The notes under the pieces are model-generated. The model did no database searches. It worked only from the letters and a program-made list of their open reading frames with translations, and was not told the origin of the DNA. A stretch of 64,000 nucleotides of DNA from Macrothele yani (taxonomy: Eukaryota; Arthropoda; Arachnida; Araneae; Macrothelidae): contig CM077022.1 in the NCBI GenBank assembly GCA_039090855.1, positions 69,712,971-69,776,970 on the forward strand, written 5' to 3'. Below are positions 38,501 to 44,772 of the stretch, in pieces. A program made the translations under genes and the position numbers. Within the stretch, counting starts at the first letter, position 1. Each line of letters begins with the position of its first letter.

Positions 38501-40812
38501 TCTGGATGCTTTATCGATTGTTGAAACCGGTTGATTGTTTTTTTTAATCCGGTTCCATTGACTTTGAATAATTTTTATAAATTTAATTCGCGTGAGAACG
38601 AATTCAAAAGACGTGCTCATTACACCCGAAAATTCGGTGTCATCTTTCTTGTTCTGGAGATGGGAAAGGCAGCGGACTTAAGCGAGTTTGACTAAGACCA
38701 AATTCTATTGGACAGATGACTGGGTGAGAGCATTTCCGGGACGGCAAAGAAGGCTTGTGATATGCTCACGGTCAGCGGTGGTCAGTACCTTCAAAAAGTG
38801 GTTCGAGGAGGGAAAACCACGGACTGCCAGCAAGATGTAGGCCGACCACGGCACATCGATGCTAGCGGAGACCGAAGGCTATCCCGTATGGTAGTAGTCA
38901 ATAGAAAGTATTCTGTGGCCCAGCTAGCTGGTAATTTAAATGCTGTGGCGGTAGTAATGTGTCACAATACAAAGTACATCGAACCCTGATGAAAATGGGG
39001 CAGCGTAGCTACAGGCAGCTCCGAGTGCCCCTGCTAAGCGCCTACAATGGGCACGCGAGTATCAAAACTGGTCCTTGAAAGATTGGGAGAAGGTTATCTA
39101 TACTGTGGCGCAACTCGCTGGTAATCTGAGTGCTCGTGACCGGAGAAATGTGCCACAACTCACAGTACATCGAACCCTGCTGAAAATGGGGCAGAGAAGA
39201 CACAGACTGCTCCCATGCTAACCTCGATTCACTGTCGAAAGCGCCTATAATGAGCACTTGAGCATCAAAATTGGTCCTTGAATGATTGGAAGAAGGTTGT
39301 CTATACTGGCGCAACTCGCCGGTATTGCAACTGACGGGTATAATGTGTCACAACTCACAGTACATCGAACCCTGATGAAATGGGGGCTGCGTAGCCTCAG
39401 GCCGGTTCGAGTGCCCATGGTAACCACGGTTCGCCGTTGAAAGCACCTACAATGGCCATGCGCAGCAAAACTGAACCTTGAATGATTGGAAGAAGACCAT
39501 ACGGTTCGATGAATCTTCTTCCCCAGGTAAACGACGTGTGCGTCGTTTACCTGGGGAAGTGTTGGCACCAGGATGCACCGTGGGACTAAAACAAGCCGGT
39601 GGAGGAAGTGTAATGCTTTGGGAAATGTTCTGCATGGAAACCCTCGGTATAGTCCTTTATTTGCATGAAACTACCATGTCTACCACTTACCTAAACACCA
39701 TTGGAGAACAGGTATTTCCTTTCATGGCAACGGTATTCCCCTTTAGTAGTGCCTTCTTTCACAGATAATGCGCCATGCCACACTGCCCGGAGTGTTCGAG
39801 AATGGTTCGTGGAAATGTGGAAGACTTCCATGTACTGCTCTAGCTTCCAAATCACCCAGAAATCTATTCAATCGAGCATTTGTGGTTTGTGTTGGAACAG
39901 CAAATTCCATCGCCGGCGGCTCAACCACGAAACATCTGGTAACGTGTTGGGAGTAGATACCACTAAACACCTTAAGAAATCTTGTAGCGTCAATGCTACG
40001 CCGGGAAAGTGCTGTTTTGGGGGCACGTGGAGGACCAGCATCATATTAGGCAGGTGGAACTAAAGTTTTGGCTGTTAGGTGTATAGTACTATAGAGCATC
40101 ATGCAATACATAATGTTGCATCGATGGAAATACGTTGGTAACAATACTATGAGTTTAAGCCTTTTTCGTGAGCAAGATTGGTGTTACGCTATGTCTAAAA
40201 CCATGACTAAGGAATGTTGAACTAAATAAGAATACGATGCAATAGTTTACGGCCAGACAAAACATAAACAGAAGTCAACTTACGATAACCTTTTATTGGT
40301 CCAGCAATATTTCAGTAGATCCACAACGGAGTCACATATGATCTAGTTTTTACATAGAGCGAACATCCGAGCTACTGTTGTATCGTCCTTTTTATCTATT
40401 GTTCTTATCACATTCATACTCTCTGACCTCAAAAGTGTTGCCAACCTCATTCATGTGAGAGAGAAGATATCACGTTAAGTTTATAAAGTGTAAAAGAGAA
40501 CAAACTGAAATTTACATAGGAGAAGGAGCTAAAAATGGAAGTTAAATTAGAATATACGGCACAGGGTGTGTGATACGAGTACTTTGTCTCAGCTGCATAG
40601 GTTTTGAATTTTCTTAAAAGCAAAACGATATGAGGAACATCATTTTGATTTTACCTTTTATCTTTTGCCTGAGTTGTTTGATTCCTCTCTCGAACTTCGT
40701 CAGTTTCGTACAGTTCCAGTTCGGCTTTTCGATGAATCAGGGCATCCGTAATTGAACGCAAATGAAATGGCAGAATTTCGGTACTGAGTCTTCGGATGTA
40801 ATTCATAGCCAT
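11373..40812 (-). CDS. CRAL-TRIO (alpha-tocopherol transfer protein-like) gene, 5 exons
   Basis: Five minus-strand exons (40812-40655, 27342-27088, 25729-25536, 16428-16318, 11567-11373) join at GT-AG sites with phases 1,1,0,0 to give about 304 residues, the usual size for this family. In order they carry the N-terminal helical CRAL-TRIO_N region (FLRARKFD in exon 2), the lipid-binding CRAL-TRIO domain ([28 protein letters not shown] in exon 3; FPGRFRAVH in exon 4; FHGSNVDAL and LPSEYGG in exon 5) and an acidic-then-basic tail. Family members are cytosolic carriers of small hydrophobic ligands such as tocopherol, retinal or phosphoinositides; the ligand here cannot be told. The coding sum is 913 nt, not a multiple of three, because exon 1 needs a frame change. 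The gene spans 29.4 kb because of transposon-filled introns. It is either a real gene with an assembly error or low-frequency allele in exon 1, or a recently broken copy. Confidence 0.9.
11734..12928 (-). mobile_element. Tc1-like element, family 'GAAGTGCC', copy 1 (nested)
   Basis: Ends CACTGAAGTGCCAGAAAACT and CGCTGAAGTGCCAGAAAAAC are flanked by TA, inserted in the left part of the family-1 Tc1. The minus-strand transposase reads [20 protein letters not shown], then SIS followed by [43 protein letters not shown], and RSRGRPTKY at the C-terminus. Several frameshifts are present; the TAG is shared with the copy at 16565-17779. Confidence 0.87.
13915..13998. repeat. 23-bp tandem repeat x ~4
   Basis: Unit CGTATTATGGTACTAGATAC plus CCC repeats about four times at the C-terminal coding end of the family-1 Tc1, where other copies encode [18 protein letters not shown]. 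Confidence 0.93.
14038..14680. other. Intron 4 sequence without recognised features
   Basis: Unique-looking intronic DNA; no coding or repeat termini seen. Confidence 0.5.
14681..15885 (-). mobile_element. Mariner (SETMAR-type) remnant with SINE inside
   Basis: The left end after TA reads CGAGGGTTGTACCGAAAG, a mariner terminus. The minus-strand start is near 15885 with [29 protein letters not shown] and [16 protein letters not shown]. After the SINE, scattered frames give mariner C-terminal pieces such as [18 protein letters not shown]. Large internal losses and many frameshifts make it inactive. No matching right terminus was found. Confidence 0.72.
15388..15616 (+). mobile_element. SINE-A copy 3, full length
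   Basis: The full head starts GCCGCCCCGGTGGCGCAGTG, with B box GGGTTCGAATCCC at about 15452, a body ending in GGTCGTTAAACCTCC and an A-tail of about 22. A perfect 13-bp target duplication AATTCTGACGCGG lies at 15375-15387 and 15617-15629, inside the mariner remnant. Confidence 0.96.
15886..16317. other. Intron 4 sequence without recognised features
   Basis: AT-rich intronic sequence up to the donor of exon 4. Confidence 0.5.
16318..16428 (-). CDS. CRAL-TRIO gene, exon 4
   Basis: The acceptor is TACTTTTCAG| and the donor is AAAAGG|GTAAGC. The exon is 111 nt (37 codons), phase 0 at both ends. It encodes [15 protein letters not shown], then [20 protein letters not shown]. This corresponds to the family segment 'FP-x-RF-x-x-x-H-x-x-N', the strand that lines the ligand pocket, and the helix that forms the mobile lid. 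It is too short to stand out as a long open frame, but splice sites, phase and domain continuity all agree. Confidence 0.93.
16565..17779 (+). mobile_element. Tc1-like element, family 'GAAGTGCC', copy 2
   Basis: TA-flanked ends CACTGAAGTGCCAGAAAAAC and the complement ending CACTCTAGTG bound 1215 bp. The transposase starts at about 16708: [25 protein letters not shown]-stop-[64 protein letters not shown] (first Asp), FQPDN (second Asp, other frame), [17 protein letters not shown] (Glu) and RSRGRPTKY. The in-frame TAG and two frameshifts between 17280 and 17510 disable it. It lies in intron 3. Confidence 0.9.
17981..20899 (-). mobile_element. Tc1-like element expanded by internal tandem repeats
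   Basis: Ends CACAGTCGTATTAGAATAAT (left) and CACGGTCGTATCAGAATAAT (right, complement) flank 2919 bp. On the minus strand the N-terminal half survives only partly ([35 protein letters not shown]). It is followed by about nine tandem copies of the segment around the second catalytic Asp, each translating in part to [20 protein letters not shown] and [18 protein letters not shown]. After the array the C-terminal region resumes with [20 protein letters not shown] at about 18190. It is not functional. It lies in intron 3. Confidence 0.85.
18387..20622. repeat. ~250-bp tandem repeat x ~9 within the Tc1 transposase gene
   Basis: The landmark CCAGTGGTACCAG recurs at about 18411, 18661, 18911, 19198, 19447, 19698, 19948, 20198 and 20450 (slightly changed), giving periods of 249-252 with one of 287. 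Most units contain a 36-bp sub-duplication (TCATTGGCGTTCAAAGACCC), which is tripled in the 287-bp unit. Small open frames of 61-68 codons recur in each unit but are by-products. Confidence 0.97.
21041..21870. other. Intron 3 sequence, no gene recognised
   Basis: Contains short direct repeats of GGGGTCCCGAAT near 21280-21320 and an open frame 21430-21651 with no recognised domain; not called. Confidence 0.4.
21871..22345 (+). repeat. Dispersed repeat family R1, copy 1
   Basis: Begins near GTTAGTAAAATCATGCAACG and ends TTGGAAAGCGTAAAAAA. It contains inverted motifs TACGCTTTCCAA and TTGGAAAGCGTA, internal sub-repeats around TGACCTTTGACCCCATTTCG, and a CAGACAGACGGACAAAG motif. Other copies: 22621-23353, 37776-38370, 48115-48460, 51268-51720. 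Confidence 0.8.
22346..23705 (+). pseudogene. Mariner-like transposase remnant split by repeat R1
   Basis: Two pieces flank an R1 copy. The first (about 22470-22620) reads [32 protein letters not shown] and DLNLKTK, an HTH with the linker that precedes the catalytic domain. The second (about 23355-23700) reads [20 protein letters not shown] and [18 protein letters not shown], with the catalytic Asp in VDEAW, then frame-shifted [15 protein letters not shown]. They join logically across the R1 insertion into one mariner-superfamily protein. Stops and a frameshift after DCTKK make it inactive. Confidence 0.65.
22621..23353 (+). repeat. Dispersed repeat R1, copy 2 (expanded)
   Basis: The longest R1 copy. 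The sub-repeat with GGAATGGATCCCGCTCCTATG and TCGTCCCCAGGTGGTCC occurs three times at roughly 145-bp spacing (about 22870, 23013, 23160). It is inserted in the transposase remnant between DLNLKTK and the catalytic part. Confidence 0.82.
23710..24864 (+). mobile_element. Tc1-like element (23710-24864)
   Basis: TA-flanked ends CACTAAAGAGCAATTGAATT and the complement CACTGAACAGCAATTGAATC bound 1155 bp. The transposase starts at 23857: [60 protein letters not shown], then stops at 24207 (GYRC-stop). It resumes in another frame: [52 protein letters not shown] (second Asp), then [12 protein letters not shown] and [19 protein letters not shown]. At least two frameshifts and one stop are present. It lies in intron 3. 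Confidence 0.88.
24865..25535. other. Intron 3 sequence with a two-copy direct repeat
   Basis: Sequence around 24873-24965 recurs, diverged, at 24970-25053 (shared CTTTCAAATTT and CAGAAYGTCTTC). Otherwise AT-rich intron up to exon 3. Confidence 0.5.
25536..25729 (-). CDS. CRAL-TRIO gene, exon 3 (lipid-binding domain core)
   Basis: The acceptor is CTTCTCTACAG| and the donor is CTGCAG|GTAACT. The exon is 194 nt, entering in phase 1 and leaving in phase 0. It encodes [37 protein letters not shown] and [12 protein letters not shown]. These are the beta-alpha-beta core of the CRAL-TRIO domain, with the conserved G-x-x-V/I-I-x-D-F strand and the QITP turn. There are no stops or frameshifts. The reading frame was fixed by continuity with exons 2 and 4 and by the domain match. 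Confidence 0.95.
25822..27038 (+). mobile_element. Tc1-like element, family 'GATGAGCC', copy 2
   Basis: Ends CACCAATGAACCATTGCATT and the complement CACCGATGACCCATTGTATT are flanked by TA. Transposase pieces: 25956-26279 ([40 protein letters not shown], then a stop after GNVSQ), 26304-26516 ([34 protein letters not shown]; stop) and 26641-27006 ([47 protein letters not shown]). Two stops and a frameshift near 26700 disable it. It makes up almost all of intron 2 of the host gene. Confidence 0.9.
27088..27342 (-). CDS. CRAL-TRIO gene, exon 2 (CRAL-TRIO_N)
   Basis: The acceptor is CTATGCAG| and the donor is TTAG|GTAAGTG. The 255-nt exon starts and ends in phase 1 and encodes about 85 residues. 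It opens with an acidic ESEREDE stretch, then carries [20 protein letters not shown], the hallmark helix of the CRAL-TRIO_N domain, and ends with [20 protein letters not shown], the first beta strand of the CRAL-TRIO fold. It is fully open with no lesion. It lies 50 bp from the right end of a Tc1 insertion in the next intron. An open reading frame through this exon also extends into the intron, with an ATG just upstream, but that start is not supported because the splice acceptor and the match to exon 1 explain the region better. Confidence 0.93.
27460..28636 (+). mobile_element. Tc1-like element (27460-28636)
   Basis: Ends CACAATGTGGACAAAAGTGA and the complement CACTATGTGGACAAAAGTGA are flanked by TA. 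The transposase begins near 27585 ([60 protein letters not shown]), shifts frame at about 27940, then [40 protein letters not shown] and CFFQDDMP. It shifts again to [20 protein letters not shown], where the Glu of the usual NPIEHLW is changed to Gln. It is inactive and lies in intron 1. Confidence 0.87.
28885..30312 (+). mobile_element. Tc1-like element, nearly intact (28885-30312)
   Basis: TA-flanked 30-bp ends starting CACTGGCGGAAAGTGAAAAA bound 1428 bp. This is the best preserved Tc1 in the window apart from single lesions; its ends are almost identical to each other, suggesting a young insertion. It lies in intron 1. Confidence 0.93.
29128..30149 (+). pseudogene. Tc1 transposase with one 1-bp deletion
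   Basis: The start [20 protein letters not shown] at 29128 leads a paired-like HTH ([20 protein letters not shown]), a GRRTD-type basic linker, [20 protein letters not shown] and the first Asp in [20 protein letters not shown]. At 29715/29716 a T is missing from GTG-TGG-GGA, moving the rest by one frame. The second frame then reads [40 protein letters not shown] (second Asp), [20 protein letters not shown] (Glu, DD34E spacing) and ends [12 protein letters not shown] at 30149. Apart from this one base the protein of about 340 residues is complete, so activity may have been lost recently, or the deletion may be a sequencing error. Confidence 0.87.
30397..32337 (-). mobile_element. Tc1-like element with triplicated C-terminus
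   Basis: Ends after TA: CACTGCTCCAAATAATTAGG (left) and the complement CGCTTAAAATAATTAGGGAG (right). The minus-strand transposase runs from about 31970: [100 protein letters not shown] and [20 protein letters not shown] (second Asp). The C-terminal piece ([13 protein letters not shown] end) is repeated three times in tandem at 30627-31262. It is inactive and lies in intron 1. Confidence 0.85.
30627..31262. repeat. ~210-bp tandem repeat x3 in a Tc1 C-terminus
   Basis: The landmark TGGTAATGAC occurs at 30631, 30840 and 31059 (periods 209 and 219). Each unit carries GTAGGGTGTGTGGTC and TATCTTCGCCAC. Confidence 0.95.
32565..33945 (+). mobile_element. Tc1-like element (32565-33945)
   Basis: TA-flanked ends start CACTGCTGGCCACCCAAAAT and CACTGCTCGCCACCCAAAAT (complement). 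The transposase is related to the one at 29128: [22 protein letters not shown] (about 32810), [20 protein letters not shown], stop at 33038, then 33082-33585 [81 protein letters not shown] frameshift near 33585 precedes [20 protein letters not shown] and SHGGHTNY. Two stops and one frameshift. It lies in intron 1. Confidence 0.9.
34395..35550 (-). mobile_element. Tc1-like element with two nonsense codons
   Basis: Ends after TA: CCTACAAGTAATTGAACACC and the complement CCAACAAGTAATTGGACACC. The minus-strand transposase (35435 to 34449) is continuous in one frame except for two stops: [91 protein letters not shown] (first Asp just after), [40 protein letters not shown] (second Asp), [20 protein letters not shown] (Glu) and ARGGSTNY. 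There are no frameshifts, so it is a relatively recent copy. It lies in intron 1. Confidence 0.92.
36161..36268 (-). mobile_element. SINE-A copy 4, 5'-truncated
   Basis: Only the 3' half (tail, GACCACGGTGAGCAACTC, CCCTAATTTAGGG) is present. A perfect 12-bp target duplication ATATATTTGCTT lies at 36149-36160 and 36269-36280, inside the right arm of the foldback. Confidence 0.93.
36714..37775. repeat. Diverged satellite-like units continuing the foldback arm
   Basis: The motif TATCTCTGCTTCTA followed by CCGATTTGAAAAATTCTTTC recurs irregularly (about 36780, 36930, 37040, 37215, 37347, 37640), alternating with CCGCTAGGGGGCGTAAA. Spacing is about 110-290 bp and identity is modest. Open frames here lack any domain. 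Confidence 0.7.
37776..38370 (-). repeat. Dispersed repeat R1, copy 3 (reverse)
   Basis: Begins TTTTTTACGCTTTCCAATCG and ends near CATGGTTTTACTAACTTG. It has the same internal blocks as the copy at 21871, in reverse, and an extra duplicated central block with GTTCCGGAGRTATAC. Confidence 0.82.
38371..38655 (-). other. Unassigned open stretch
   Basis: The minus-strand frame 38620-38423 reads [20 protein letters not shown] and [16 protein letters not shown]. It has a protein-like texture but no family I recognise. Possibly a transposon protein remnant. Confidence 0.25.
38914..39497. repeat. ~190-200-bp tandem repeat x3 in a Tc1 N-terminal region
   Basis: The landmark GTGGCSCARCT occurs near 38916, 39105 and 39308 (periods about 189 and 203). 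The shared block ACATCGAACCCTGMTGAAA repeats in each. Confidence 0.92.
39518..39559. repeat. Perfect 19-bp inverted repeat with 4-nt loop
   Basis: CTTCCCCAGGTAAACGACG at 39518-39536, loop TGTG, exact complement at 39541-39559. It lies in the transposase where other Tc1 copies encode the residues just after SDES. Confidence 0.98.
40066..40654. other. Intron 1 sequence without recognised features
   Basis: Unique-looking intronic DNA between the Tc1 remnant and exon 1. Confidence 0.5.
40655..40812 (-). CDS. CRAL-TRIO gene, exon 1 (start codon; frame disrupted)
   Basis: The ATG at 40812-40810 opens [18 protein letters not shown] and continues to ETDEVRER, typical of the N-terminus of tocopherol-transfer-like proteins. 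A strong donor (AAAAG|GTAAAA) follows 40655. The ATG frame reads into TAA across this donor and gives no family-like sequence after DEVRER. The frame two bases away reads [10 protein letters not shown] up to the donor and is the only one with phase 1, which matches exon 2. The switch falls in the run CGAGAGAG (about 40685-40690), where a missing GA would restore the family pattern. The frame used after the switch has no ATG of its own; going upstream it meets a TGA within the exon. A second ATG two codons downstream could also be used. No promoter was recognised upstream. Confidence 0.75.
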
Positions 40813-41160
40813 GAGGAGGGTTCAAGTAATCAACTTTTTCTGGGCTAATAAATACAAAAAATATTTTACTGTATTAGAATTTCACACATGTCAAGACTAG
40901 ATTAAAGAATGTAACAGTATATCAACTGAACTCACTAGAGAAACGAATTCTAAGCAGTATTTCTTGGGGTCTTATACTGAACTGAAAGCTTTTAGAACTT
41001 CACATAAAAATGTGCATTTAGAAAAAAAGGAATAAATTAATATTTGCCGATGTAAATGCATCTTGCCGAATACTATCAGAATTATCCACAGAGGTGTATT
41101 TTAAGTAACCGAATGAATATCAGTACTTTTAATAAATCAGAAGGAACTGTACACCAAGTA
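40813..41160. promoter_or_regulatory. Presumed 5' flank of the CRAL-TRIO gene
   Basis: Lies directly upstream of the exon 1 ATG on the minus strand and should hold the 5' UTR or promoter, unless a non-coding first exon lies further out. It is AT-rich and no convincing TATA box plus initiator was picked out. The next Tc1 begins only 348 bp upstream. Confidence 0.3.
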
Positions 41161-42280
41161 CACCGATGCGCCATTATGACCACCCCCAGCCCAGAGGAAT
41201 AAGCGCACCTGGAGACAGAACGGTGGCGCAGGTGACCGTTATACAACCGATGACCGGCTTTCGGTGAGTTGAGTGTTTGGAGTTTGATAAAGGACAAATT
41301 GCACATGCCACGGCACCTAGGAACAACGATTTGGCAAACGGCGCTGCTTGTGGGTTGTTCACGAGCCGCTGTAGTGAGTACGTATCAAAAGTGGTGCACA
41401 GATAGCCAAACGACGAACCGTCGTCCATATGATGCCATAGGGGATCGAAGACTGTCGCGCATTGTTCATAGCGACCGCAGGGCCACAGTGCGACAAATCA
41501 CCCTCAGTTACAACAGTAGTGATCAGGGCAATGTGTCACACCACACAGTTCATCCAGCCTCCTGTGCATGGGCCTGCGTAGCCGAAGAACCAGAAGGGTC
41601 ACCATGCTCACTGCACGTCATCGCCAACAACGCATGAAATGGGTCGAAGATAATCGAGATTGGACCGTGGATGATTGGAAGAAAGTGGCCTGGTCTGACG
41701 AATCAAGATTCGTGGTGATTACGCAGACGGCCGAGTGCGGATATGCCGATTGATGAGGCTATGACACCTGGATGCACTGCTGGGCGGAAGCAGTTGTGTT
41801 ATACTTTGGGCGATGTTTCCTTGGGACACTTTAGTCCCCATTATCCCAATAGCACAATCCATGACAGCTGTCAGGTATCTGAACATCATTGCGGACCAAG
41901 TTCACCCATGCATGACAACTGCCGTTGATGGCCATTACCAACAGGATAATGCGCCATGCCACACTTCCAGAATCGCCAAGAAGTGGTTCGAGGAACATGC
42001 TGGGGACTTTATGTTAATACCCGCCTCCAAATTCACCTGACCTAAATCTAATCGAACATTTGTGGTTCGACTCGGACAAGCGGGTTCGCGCTAAATCACC
42101 ACCACCCCGAAATGTACGGGAACTGGAGGACCTGATGTTGACATTATGGTACCAGATACACCAGGATACCTATCGCCACCTCATTGAATCGATGCCTTGC
42201 CGAGTTTCCGCTGTTTTGCAAGCCAAAGGGGGTCCTACAGCTTATTAGGTAGGTGGTCATAATACAATGGCTCATTGGTG
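41161..42280 (+). mobile_element. Tc1-like element, family 'GATGAGCC', copy 3
   Basis: Ends CACCGATGCGCCATTATGAC and the complement CACCAATGAGCCATTGTATT are TA-flanked. Transposase pieces: 41269-41540 ([40 protein letters not shown]), 41568-41753 ([29 protein letters not shown]), 41813-42040 ([40 protein letters not shown]) and 42060-42248 ([29 protein letters not shown]). Multiple frameshifts and stops. Confidence 0.9.
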
Positions 42281-42298
42281 TATAATGTATTTAAAATA

Positions 42299-44250
42299 GT
42301 ATAACTATACTAGTGATCCGAATTTCTTGGCGTAGATATAAAACCTCACTGATCCCTTGTTTCTTTTCACGTGAACGTTCTAGAACTTTAATTAATTATG
42401 CTGGCCCACAGATTTGGAATTAGCTCCCACCCCAATTGTTAGCTATTAATAATTATAATTTGTTCAAAAGAAAACTTAAACAAAACTTACTATCCTGAAA
42501 TCAGTTTCGTAGTGTCCCTATTATTATCATTTTCACCTCCTAAACGGGTTGTACGATGTGTCTGGCTTGCTTTGTTTTGGGATATTTTTTGTGTTTAGTC
42601 GTCAGGATGAGAGGGCTCGTCAGTCCTCTTGGAGGCCTTTTCCCTCTATTTCCTGGTTGTTGCTGTATTAATTTGCTTTACATTTGAATGTATACTGCAC
42701 ACTGTAACAACCGAAATACGAAATAAATGAAATGAGAATAGAAATCGAAGTTTCCAAGCTTTCGCACAGCAATCAGATGGCTTTCTCAAGGAAGGTAGAC
42801 AGCAAACTTCAAACTGCGAATAATAGAACACTTCAACAATGTGAACGCGGTGACTTGACTAGACAATAAATAAATACTATACTGTGCAAATTAATTGTGA
42901 CAAAGTATAAAATCCCTCCTTTTTCCAAAACTATGCCTTTATATCATTCTACGCCTTGATATACACTGATAAATACCTGTATTCGTATGAAGTATGTCCA
43001 CCTTTAGCAGAAATGATATCTTGAATTCGTTTTGGCATTGACTCCACTAATTAAGTGCACATATTTTTGACTTCCTAATCGTGGAACCACACTTTTATGC
43101 ATTCGTTATCATGCGTTCTTTGGTTGTACAGTCCATTTTACCTAAACGTCTCTTCGAAATATTCCACAAGTTTTCTATGGGATTTAAGTCTGGTGAATTT
43201 CCAGGTCAATCAAGCAAATGAATTTGATTTTCCAGCTTAACCAATTTCGAATTGTGACATGGGGCCAAGTCATGTTGAAAAGTCCCGTCGAAAGTTTGCA
43301 AGAATGGAACAATCCTACGTTGTAATATTTCTACGTACTTGGCTGAATTAATCATACTTTGAACAGGAACTAAGCTTCCAGCGCCATTTAATGTGAAAAA
43401 ACCCCAAAACATCTGTTTCAGAGGGTGTTTTATAGTTTGTTTGACATGCTCAGGTCTTAAGGGTTCACAGTTGCTTCGTCTAACGACATTTGCTTGGTAA
43501 CCCTGCACAAATAAATGAGTTACATCACTGAAAATTACCTTTTTTCAGTCGTCAGCAGTCCATGATTTATATTTTTTGGCCCATGCTAAACGTTTTATCT
43601 TCATTTTCGCATTCAGATATTGTTTTTTCGTTGGTCTTCTTGCCTTCCGGCCAACTTCCAGAAGCCTACGGCGTACAGTTGAATCACTAACATCACAACC
43701 ACTAGCCAATAAATGTCTTTAAAGGTCGGTGCTTGCTTTTTTTATTCATTTTACTATTTCTGATTAGATATTTATCGGTTCGTGGAGTTGTTTTTCGTTT
43801 TCTTCCACTTTTACCTGTCCTATTTGGAGACGATGATCCATTGTATAAGCAGTCTTGATACACTGGATTTGCCTACACCAACTGCAGAAGTGATATCTCT
43901 CACTGTCATAGAAGTGTGATCCTTCAGAACAATTATTTTTGCACGCTTCCTTGGGGAAATATCCACTGGTTCCAAACCCGTGGTTGTTCTAGAGAGACGC
44001 TATCATTGCATGGAGCCGCGTGCTCAACCAACATAACGCCTCGTTTCTGTGAATGAATAATTACATTGGCATGTATTCATTTATTGTCTAGTCAAGTCAC
44101 CGCGTTCAAATTGTTGAAGTGTTCTATTATTCGCAGTTTGAAGTTTGCTGTCTACCTTCCTTGAGAAAGCCATCTTGTTGATGTGCGAAAGCTTGGAAAC
44201 TTTGATTTCTGTTCTATGCCAAGACATTCGGATCACTAGTATAGTTATAC
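42299..44250 (-). mobile_element. Tc3-like element with long inverted repeats, split by a LINE 3' end
   Basis: TA-flanked ends GTATAACTATACTAGTGATC (both termini) are followed by inverted arms of about 200 bp (TTTCCAAGCTTTCGCAC, GATGGCTTTCTCAAGGAAGG). The minus-strand transposase, fragmented, reads VLKDHTSMTVREISSAVGVG, KSSVSRLL, WAKKYKSWTADD, VIFSDVTHLFVQGYQANVVR (first Asp), CEPLRPEHVKQTIKHPLKQM, FDGTFQHDLAPCHNSKLVKL (second Asp) and [20 protein letters not shown] (Glu). Several stops are present. The left arm is interrupted by a LINE fragment at about 42331-42736. Confidence 0.83.
42331..42736 (+). mobile_element. LINE 3' end fragment (RT C-terminus)
   Basis: Reads FSRERSRTLINYAGPQIWN-stop-LPPQLLAINNYNLF and KRKLKQNLL, the conserved 'GP-IWN-LP ... 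FK-LK-LL' end of non-LTR retrotransposon ORF2. It is followed by a 3' UTR and a tail AAATAAATGAAATGA. It is 5'-truncated and sits in the left inverted arm of the Tc3-like element. Confidence 0.72.
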
Positions 44251-44690
44251 TATTTTGTGAACAATGCTTTTAAAATTCCTTACAAATATGTGTTTTAAGT
44301 AATTTAATAATGTGTTTGGAATCTTGCAGAAATGCATTTTAATTAACCAAAGAACACTTTTGGAATCGCTTACAAAACGCACGTTGATTAACCCTTTAAG
44401 CGGCCGATATAATTGAAGTCCCCAAACAGAAATGTTCACATGGCTAACCGGTTACGAAAGCTACGACAAAACAATTATTTTTCCACTCTCATCGCAGCAA
44501 TACATATCATGACTTCATGTCACCACTCTCTTCTAGTCATCACTCTCTTCTATCATATGTCACCACTCCCTTTTAGTCCTTTACTGGAGGCAATTATTCT
44601 CTACTCCATCACCCAAGACATGATGGGGAAGGTTTAGTCTCCTTGACACAAACATCATGCCATTGAGTAGAAAGAAGTAACTTAAACATT
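44251..44690. other. No gene seen
   Basis: AT-rich spacer with short direct repeats of CACTCTCTTCTAGTCATCACT type near 44520-44580. Overlapping frames at 44245-44637 are not called. Confidence 0.45.
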
Positions 44691-44772
44691 TTTTCTTACC
44701 TTTCTTAGGTTCGACACCGTTATTATAGCCATTTTTAGCACGTAATCAGTCAGAAAAGATCAGTGTCATATA

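Larger units (their letters stand above)
38656..40065 (+). mobile_element. Tc1-like remnant with triplicated segment and a perfect hairpin
   Basis: The transposase starts near 38660 ([11 protein letters not shown]), with [20 protein letters not shown] and QLAGNLNAV. The HTH-to-linker segment is then repeated in tandem three times. The catalytic part follows: [40 protein letters not shown], and [20 protein letters not shown] (second Asp), with the [19 protein letters not shown] end in another frame. Terminal repeats were not identified with confidence, so the limits are approximate. It is inactive and lies in intron 1. Confidence 0.72.
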
